NCBI GenBank assembly: GCA_050742535.1
Contig: JBOGIQ010000184.1
Coordinates: 1-11,653 of the forward strand
Reading direction: 5' to 3'
Length of the DNA stretch: 11,653 nucleotides
DNA from: Gp6-AA40 sp050742535
GTDB taxonomy: Bacteria > Acidobacteriota > Vicinamibacteria > Vicinamibacterales > UBA2999
The notes below the pieces were generated by a model, which was not told where the DNA came from, made no database searches, and worked only from the letters and a program-made list of their open reading frames with translations. Position numbers and translations under genes: made by a program. This document shows, piece by piece, positions 6,882-11,653 of the stretch (the first letter of the stretch is position 1; every line of letters starts with the position of its first letter).

Positions 6882-7847
6882 ATGCCGCCCGATACGCTCG
6901 AGTTCGAGGAACCCATCGCTGTCCTGCTGAGGCAGATCGAAGCCTTGTCGCTGATGCCGCAGACGCCGGAACAGCAACGCTCGATCGACGCGCTGCAGCA
7001 GCAGATGGAATCGATCCGCGCCGACATCTACCAGCGCCTCACGCCATGGCAGCGCGTGCTCGTGGCGCGGCATCCCAGCCGTCCGACGGTGCTGGACTAC
7101 GTGACGCGGCTCTTCACCGACTTCACTGAAATCAGCGGCGACCGCCGCTTTGCCGACGACCATGCCATCGTCACCGGCTTCGCCCGCTACAAAGACGCTC
7201 CCGTGCTCATCGTCGGCCACCACAAGGGCGGCGGCGGCGATACGAAACAGAAGATCTATCGAAATTTCGGGTACGCGAAGCCGGAGGGCTACCGCAAAGC
7301 GCTGCGGGCGATGAAGCTGGCGGAGAAGTTCCAGCGGCCGGTGATCGCCTTCATCGACACCCCGGCCGCCTACCCGGGCATCGAGTCGGAGGAGCGCGGG
7401 ATCTCGGAAGCGATCGCGCTCAACCTGCGGGAGATGGCGGCGCTGGATACGCCAATCATCGTCCTCGTGCACGGCGAGGGGGGCAGCGGCGGCGCGTTGG
7501 GGCTCGCCGTCGGCGACCGCATCCTGATGCACGAGTTCGCCATCTACAGCGTGATCCCGCCGGAGGGGTGTGCGGCGATTCTGTGGCGTGACTCGGGACG
7601 GAAGGTCGAGGCGGCGGACGCGCTGAAGCTCACCGCAGAGGATCTGCTCGGCTTCGGAATCATCGACGAAATCGTCCCTGAGCCGACCGGCGGCGCCCAC
7701 ACGAACCCGGAACTGGCGGCCACGCTGCTCGACACCGCGCTCGGACGCGCGCTCGGCGAGGTCTCGGCCATGGCGGCGGACGCGCGCCTCGACGCGCGGT
7801 ACCGCAAGTGGCGCGCGATGGGAAACATCGGCTTTGCCGAAAGCTGA
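6882..7847 (+). CDS. accA: Acetyl-CoA carboxylase carboxyltransferase subunit alpha
   Basis: With AccD it moves the carboxyl group from biotinyl-AccB to acetyl-CoA, making malonyl-CoA for fatty-acid synthesis. The 321 residues match the family (319 in E. coli). An N-terminal helical part starts LEFEEPI and continues LLRQIEAL. The crotonase-like carboxyltransferase fold shows ISGDRRFADD (84-93), GHHKG (112-116), DTPAAYPGI (159-167), GEGGSGGALG (198-207, oxyanion and CoA-site region), and YSVIPPEGCAAILW (222-235). The ATG at 6882 gives the expected N-terminus; a weak GAGA element lies about 7 bases upstream. accD is not in the window, so the partner subunit must be encoded elsewhere. The gene lies after dnaE, as in E. 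coli, and overlaps the recJ start by 14 bases. Nothing in the sequence suggests loss of function. Confidence 0.97.
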   Translation: MPPDTLEFEEPIAVLLRQIEALSLMPQTPEQQRSIDALQQQMESIRADIYQRLTPWQRVLVARHPSRPTVLDYVTRLFTDFTEISGDRRFADDHAIVTGFARYKDAPVLIVGHHKGGGGDTKQKIYRNFGYAKPEGYRKALRAMKLAEKFQRPVIAFIDTPAAYPGIESEERGISEAIALNLREMAALDTPIIVLVHGEGGSGGALGLAVGDRILMHEFAIYSVIPPEGCAAILWRDSGRKVEAADALKLTAEDLLGFGIIDEIVPEPTGGAHTNPELAATLLDTALGRALGEVSAMAADARLDARYRKWRAMGNIGFAES

Positions 7848-9561
7848 TCGCATCTGGTCGTCACTGCCGTGCGACGACGCGGCCGTCGAACGGCTGGCCG
7901 CCGAACTCGATGTGTCGGCGGTCACCGCCCGTCTGTTGTGCATCCGCGGCCTCGGTGATCTCGACGAGGCGCGCCGGTTTCTCTCGCCCGCGCTCGACGA
8001 CCTCCACGATCCGTTCGCGCTGACCGACATGCAGCCGGCCGTCGAGCGCATTCTTGGCGCCATCGAACGCCGCGAGCGCATCGCCATCCACGGCGACTAC
8101 GACGTGGACGGGGTAACGTCGACGGTCATCCTCCGCCGCGCGCTCGAGCTGCTGGGGGCGGACGTCACCCATTTCATTCCGGAGCGGCTCCGCGACGGCT
8201 ACGGTCTGCAGCCGGCATCGCTCGACCGTTTGAATACGGACGGCGTGCGGCTCGTCATATCGGTGGACTGCGGGATCCGCGGCGTCGACGCCGCGCTGCA
8301 CGCCAAGGCACTCGGCCTCGATCTCATCATCACGGATCATCACGAACCGGACGCCACGGGCCTGCCTGCCGCGTTTGCCGTGATCAACCCGAAACGCCAC
8401 GACTGCACCTATCCGGACAAGAACCTGGCGGGTGTCGGCGTCGCCTTGAAGCTCGTGCAGGCGCTCTGCGCGAAAACGGGACGCACCTCGTGGCTGCCTG
8501 CGTTCGTGAAAGTCGCGGCGATCGGCACGCTGGCCGACGTCGTGCCGCTGCAGGGCGAGAACCGGATCATCGCCAAGCTTGGACTTGGCATGCTGTCGAA
8601 AGGCCCGCACAAGGTCGGACTGCGATCCCTGCTCGACGTCTGCGGCCTGACCGGCAAGGATATCGACAGCTACCACATCGGATTCGTCCTCGCACCGCGC
8701 GTCAATGCGGCCGGACGGATGAGCACGCCCGACATCGCCGCCCGGCTGCTGCTGGCATCCGACGAAGCGATGTCGCAGGAAGCGCGGGAGCTCGCCGAGC
8801 AGCTGAACACCGAGAACGTGCGGCGTCAGCAGGAGGAAGCGGACATCGTCGCGCAGGCCCGTAAGGTGGTCGAGACGGACCTCGAGGTCGGCTCGCGCAC
8901 AGTGATCGTCGTCGCCGGCGAAGGCTGGCACCGCGGCGTCATCGGCATCGTCGCCTCCAAGCTCGTGGACGCGTTTCACCGGCCGGCGATCGTGCTGTCG
9001 ATCGACGGTGAGACCGCGCACGGCTCGTGCAGAAGCATTCCGTCGTTCAACATGCTGGCGGCGCTCGAATCGTGCGCCGATGCGATGGTGAAGTTCGGCG
9101 GCCACAAGCAGGCGGCCGGCCTGACCGTCGAGACCGGCCGCATCCGCGAGCTGCGCGCCCGCGTCAACGAGTTTGCCGATGCGTGCCTCGGCCCGGACGA
9201 TCTGCGGCCGCGGCTCTGGATCGACGGCGCGCTCGGCTTCCGGTCCATCACCGAGCAGGTCGCATCGGAGATGACGCGCCTGGCGCCGTTCGGCGCGGGG
9301 AACCCCTGCCCGGTATTCCGCACGAGCCGGGTCGAGATCATCGACGGCCCGCGGCGGGTGAAAGATCGGCATCTGAAGATGGCGTTCCGCCAGGATGGCC
9401 GGGTGTTCCGTGGCATCGCCTGGCGCGCGTCCGAACGCGAGGCGTTCGTCACCGAACATCGCGGCGCCATCGACCTCGCGTATTCCCTCGAACAGGACAC
9501 CTGGAACGGCGAGCGGTACCTGCAGCTGTCCGTCGCCGACTTCAAAGCTCCAGACGCGTAA
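7834..9561 (+). CDS. recJ: Single-stranded-DNA-specific 5'-3' exonuclease RecJ
   Basis: Degrades 5'-ended single strands in RecF-pathway recombination, base-excision and mismatch repair. At 575 residues it has the normal bacterial length. The DHH domain motifs are IHGDYDVDGVTST (Asp-x-Asp within residues 88-93), SVDCG (Asp145), TDHHEPD (His169 and His170) and LADVVPL (Asp235), covering the metal site. A helical linker near 300-350 is followed by the DHHA1 domain with GEGWHRGVIGIVASKL (362-377) and FGGHKQAAG (421-429). The C-terminal OB-fold runs roughly 460-570. The likely start is the TTG at 7834, giving MPKADRIW, with GGGA about 10 bases upstream and 14 bases of overlap with accA. This suggests translational coupling. 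No clearly better in-frame start follows within the next dozen codons. All catalytic residues are present. Confidence 0.96.
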   Translation: MPKADRIWSSLPCDDAAVERLAAELDVSAVTARLLCIRGLGDLDEARRFLSPALDDLHDPFALTDMQPAVERILGAIERRERIAIHGDYDVDGVTSTVILRRALELLGADVTHFIPERLRDGYGLQPASLDRLNTDGVRLVISVDCGIRGVDAALHAKALGLDLIITDHHEPDATGLPAAFAVINPKRHDCTYPDKNLAGVGVALKLVQALCAKTGRTSWLPAFVKVAAIGTLADVVPLQGENRIIAKLGLGMLSKGPHKVGLRSLLDVCGLTGKDIDSYHIGFVLAPRVNAAGRMSTPDIAARLLLASDEAMSQEARELAEQLNTENVRRQQEEADIVAQARKVVETDLEVGSRTVIVVAGEGWHRGVIGIVASKLVDAFHRPAIVLSIDGETAHGSCRSIPSFNMLAALESCADAMVKFGGHKQAAGLTVETGRIRELRARVNEFADACLGPDDLRPRLWIDGALGFRSITEQVASEMTRLAPFGAGNPCPVFRTSRVEIIDGPRRVKDRHLKMAFRQDGRVFRGIAWRASEREAFVTEHRGAIDLAYSLEQDTWNGERYLQLSVADFKAPDA

Positions 9562-9593
9562 GCGGTACTCAACTGCTACGATGTACGCAGGCA

Positions 9594-9646
9594 GGCACCC
9601 CAAAAGGGGCGCCCTACAGAGCCGGCGTCTGGAAGGGCGCCCTACA
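9594..9646. repeat. Pair of REP-like units between recJ and the LPS-export gene
   Basis: Read on the - strand, two units each start TGTAGGGCGCCC, ending at 9646 and 9618, 28 bases apart. The distal unit forms a hairpin GGCACCCC (9594-9601), loop AAAA, GGGGCGCC (9606-9613) with one mismatch. GTAG stands at its foot, the tetranucleotide typical of REP sequences. The second unit has the self-complementary AGGGCGCCCT but a weaker hairpin. The pair occupies most of the 92-base gap and ends 7 bases before the next start codon, leaving little room for a ribosome-binding site. It could also act as a transcription or RNA-decay barrier. Confidence 0.6.
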
Positions 9647-9653
9647 AAGAACT

Positions 9654-11653
9654 GTGACCTGGCAGAAACCCGCGCGCATCGGCGTCGCCCTCGTCGGCGT
9701 GGCATCGGCGCTCGCGGTGTATCTCGCGATGGGGGAGCGGCGTGCGGCGCCGCCGCCAACGCCCGTCCAGTACAGGGATCCGAAAGCGGTCGTGAGCATC
9801 ACCGGCTCCCTGCTCAAGAGCTTCTCCGGTGAGTTCAAAGACTTCGATATTGACGCCGAGCGAACCGAGATCTACGAAGACGGCTCGACGAAACTGTCTG
9901 GCGACCGGCCAGTCACGATCGTCGTGCGCAAAGGCGAGAGCCGCACGTTTCGAATCACCGCACGGGAGGCTAAGGCCGACAAGGACCGCAATTTCTTCGA
10001 GCTCACGGGTCCGGTACGGCTTGAGGATAGCGATGGCTTCTGGCTCGAAACCGCGACCGCAACGATGAATCGAGTGGACTCGATTGCCCACGTGCCTGGC
10101 ACGGCCACGTTCGGCAAGGGGCGCATGAGCGGCTCCGGGGAAGGATTCAGCTACGACGAGAAGCGCCAGATTCTGCTGATCTCGAAAGATGCGCGCGTCA
10201 AGACCGTGGACGAGGCCGGTAAGCCCGTGATGCAGCTCACGTCGGGCACGGGCATGCTCGACCGTCTGCAGCACGTGCTCACGCTCGAAACCGGCGTCCA
10301 CGTCGTCCGCAACGAGCAGGTCATCGACACCGATCACGCGAGCAGCCGGCTGGGCGTCAACAACGACGTCGTCACCTTCATCGAGATGCACGGAAATTCA
10401 CGCGTCACCGGCGGGCCGCCGATCGACGCGATGAGTGCCCGCGACATCAGCCTCGATTACACCGAAGACGGAAAGACGCTGGAGGCGGTGAAGATGGCCG
10501 GCGCGGCTTCGGCGGCGATGGCCGGAGACGGCGGCCAGCCGGGCACCCAGATCGGCGGCGAAACCGTGGATCTGGCGCTTGCGGCCGACGGCGAGCTGAC
10601 GAGCGTCGTCGCGCGCGAAAACGTGCGTCTGCAGCTGCCCGCCCGCGCCGAGACGCCTCCACGAACCATCGTGGCGCAGGCGCTTGACGGCACCGGCGAG
10701 GCCGGCAAGGGGCTGACGAAGGTCACGTTTACCCGGGATGTTCGCTTCAGCGAGGAGCCCCTGCGTCCGAAGGGGTCTGCAGCCGAGAAGGAAGGTGGGA
10801 AGCGGACCGCCAATTCACAGAAGCTCGAGGCATCGCTGGTTGACGATGCCGTCACGACCGCGATGTTCACAGGCAACGTCACCTTTGAAGAGACCGGACT
10901 GAAAGCGTGCGCCGCACAGGCGGAGTACGAGCCGCAGAAGGGATCGCTGGCTCTATCCGGCGCGACGAAAGAGGGCGCCCCGGTCGTCGCGGAGGAGCAG
11001 GTGACGATTGAGGCGCAGACCATTGACGTCGGCCTCGACACCCGGCGCATGAGGGCGCGCGGCAACGTCACCACCTGGATGCGATCCACCTCGATGCGGC
11101 GCTGCAAGCCCGCAACACCGCGCGCGAAGGACGAGCAGGGAGCGAACAAGGTGCCCGGGCTTCTGAAGACGGACCTGCCGGTCGTGATCACGGCACAGGA
11201 TCTCGAGTACGACAGTCGCAAGGGCACGGCGATTTACACAGCGCCGGTCGGCAAACGGGCCACGCTCGATCAGGAGAACGAGACCGCGATCTCCGGCGAG
11301 CGAATCAACATCGATCAGACAAACGGCGACCTGACCATCACCGGAAACGCGATTTCGACCCTGATGCTCGACAACAAGCAGACCACCGGCCGCGGCCACG
11401 AGATTCGCTACACCGACGCGAAGCGGTTGATCACCTACGTCAGTGGAACCAAGGCCGGCAGCACCGAGGTCTCGCTGAAGTCAGGCCAGGACAGCCACCT
11501 GCAAGCCGGGAGCATCGACATCACCCTGAACGCGAAAGACAACGCGCTCGACAGGATGAGAGCCCTGCGCAACGTTCGGGTCGTCGAGGGGGTCAGCACG
11601 GTCACCGGCGGCGGCTCGCTCGACTACACGGCGGCTACCGGAGAGTACGTCGT
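9654..11653 (+). CDS. LptC-type membrane-anchored protein with multiple OstA/LptA-like segments (LPS export), open at right edge
   Basis: The frame is open from GTG at 9654 through the window end, giving 666 codons with no stop. Residues 1-30 have a short basic head (QKPAR) and a single hydrophobic segment (about 9-26) followed by basic residues, so an inner-membrane signal anchor is likely. Residues about 45-180 look like LptC: VSITGSLLKSFSGEFKDFD, then repeated short beta-strand patterns such as FFELTGPVRLED. From about 190 onward come repeated OstA/LptA-like units alternating an A-x-D/E-hydrophobic-x-Y strand, a G-N-V strand and charged turns, for example TAQDLEYDSRKGTAIY (513-528), FTGNVTFEE (405-413) and GHEIRYTDAK (581-590). 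LptC and LptA form the beta-jellyroll bridge carrying LPS across the periplasm, and here several units appear to be in one chain. E. coli LptC and LptA are under 200 residues each. The call rests on pattern only, with no search. lptB would be expected downstream, outside the window. Confidence 0.75.
   Translation, partial: MTWQKPARIGVALVGVASALAVYLAMGERRAAPPPTPVQYRDPKAVVSITGSLLKSFSGEFKDFDIDAERTEIYEDGSTKLSGDRPVTIVVRKGESRTFRITAREAKADKDRNFFELTGPVRLEDSDGFWLETATATMNRVDSIAHVPGTATFGKGRMSGSGEGFSYDEKRQILLISKDARVKTVDEAGKPVMQLTSGTGMLDRLQHVLTLETGVHVVRNEQVIDTDHASSRLGVNNDVVTFIEMHGNSRVTGGPPIDAMSARDISLDYTEDGKTLEAVKMAGAASAAMAGDGGQPGTQIGGETVDLALAADGELTSVVARENVRLQLPARAETPPRTIVAQALDGTGEAGKGLTKVTFTRDVRFSEEPLRPKGSAAEKEGGKRTANSQKLEASLVDDAVTTAMFTGNVTFEETGLKACAAQAEYEPQKGSLALSGATKEGAPVVAEEQVTIEAQTIDVGLDTRRMRARGNVTTWMRSTSMRRCKPATPRAKDEQGANKVPGLLKTDLPVVITAQDLEYDSRKGTAIYTAPVGKRATLDQENETAISGERINIDQTNGDLTITGNAISTLMLDNKQTTGRGHEIRYTDAKRLITYVSGTKAGSTEVSLKSGQDSHLQAGSIDITLNAKDNALDRMRALRNVRVVEGVSTVTGGGSLDYTAATGEYV

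Noticed and set aside
7861..9759. A 632-codon open frame on the - strand opposite recJ
   Set aside because: It is a shadow of recJ, whose DHH and DHHA1 motifs are all intact on the + strand.
9642..11399. Several - strand frames (9642-10391, 10457-11227, 10953-11399) opposite the LPS-export gene
   Set aside because: The + strand has one uninterrupted frame of 666 codons with a signal anchor and regular beta-strand repeats. The - strand products are biased and patternless.

Overview
The window is GC-rich, almost gap-free bacterial chromosome. It carries guaA, dnaE, accA and recJ, followed by a long gene for lipopolysaccharide (LPS) export, all on the + strand. At the left edge are a PQQ-repeat lipoprotein gene on the - strand and the tail of a transposase gene. 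The lipoprotein and the LPS-export gene point to a Gram-negative organism with an outer membrane. The GC-rich coding, the frequent GTG/TTG starts, the gene order and the style of the dispersed GC-rich palindromes resemble environmental Acidobacteriota (Vicinamibacteria-like) genomes. That placement is an inference from general resemblance, not a search result.

Layout. Positions 3-227 (+) hold the C-terminal end of a REP-associated tyrosine transposase (RAYT), cut by the window edge. Positions 228-324 hold a twin-hairpin palindromic element (233-287) and a truncated extra copy of its right end. Positions 325-1530 (-) encode a secreted seven-motif beta-propeller lipoprotein. A 44-base divergent gap carries a perfect TATAAT. 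Then on the + strand: guaA (GMP synthase), dnaE (replicative polymerase alpha subunit, 9 bases later), accA (acetyl-CoA carboxyltransferase alpha), recJ (overlapping accA by 14 bases), and a gene open to the right edge (9654 onward). That last gene encodes a membrane-anchored LptC-type domain followed by several OstA/LptA-like segments.

The most interesting signal is a family of short palindromes with a shared plan: a GTGG or GTAG tetranucleotide, then 8-10 bp GC-rich hairpins, usually paired. Copies lie next to the RAYT gene (233-287, 302-322), inside the dnaE reading frame at two places (5850-5886 and 6211-6297), and immediately before the start of the LPS-export gene (9594-9646). The GTAG/GTGG foot plus hairpin is the hallmark of REP sequences mobilised by RAYT enzymes. 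The dnaE copies keep the frame and add low-complexity peptide at what look like inter-domain positions of an essential polymerase. One copy consists of a 57-bp element preceded by two 15-bp tandem copies of its left end, 87 bases in total (29 codons).

The five + strand genes serve purine nucleotide synthesis, replication, fatty-acid precursor supply, DNA repair and outer-membrane assembly. The tight spacing from guaA to dnaE and from accA to recJ suggests co-transcription. dnaE-accA adjacency is also known from E. coli. No tRNA, rRNA, CRISPR array or phage gene was seen. No gene-free stretch exceeds 100 bases.
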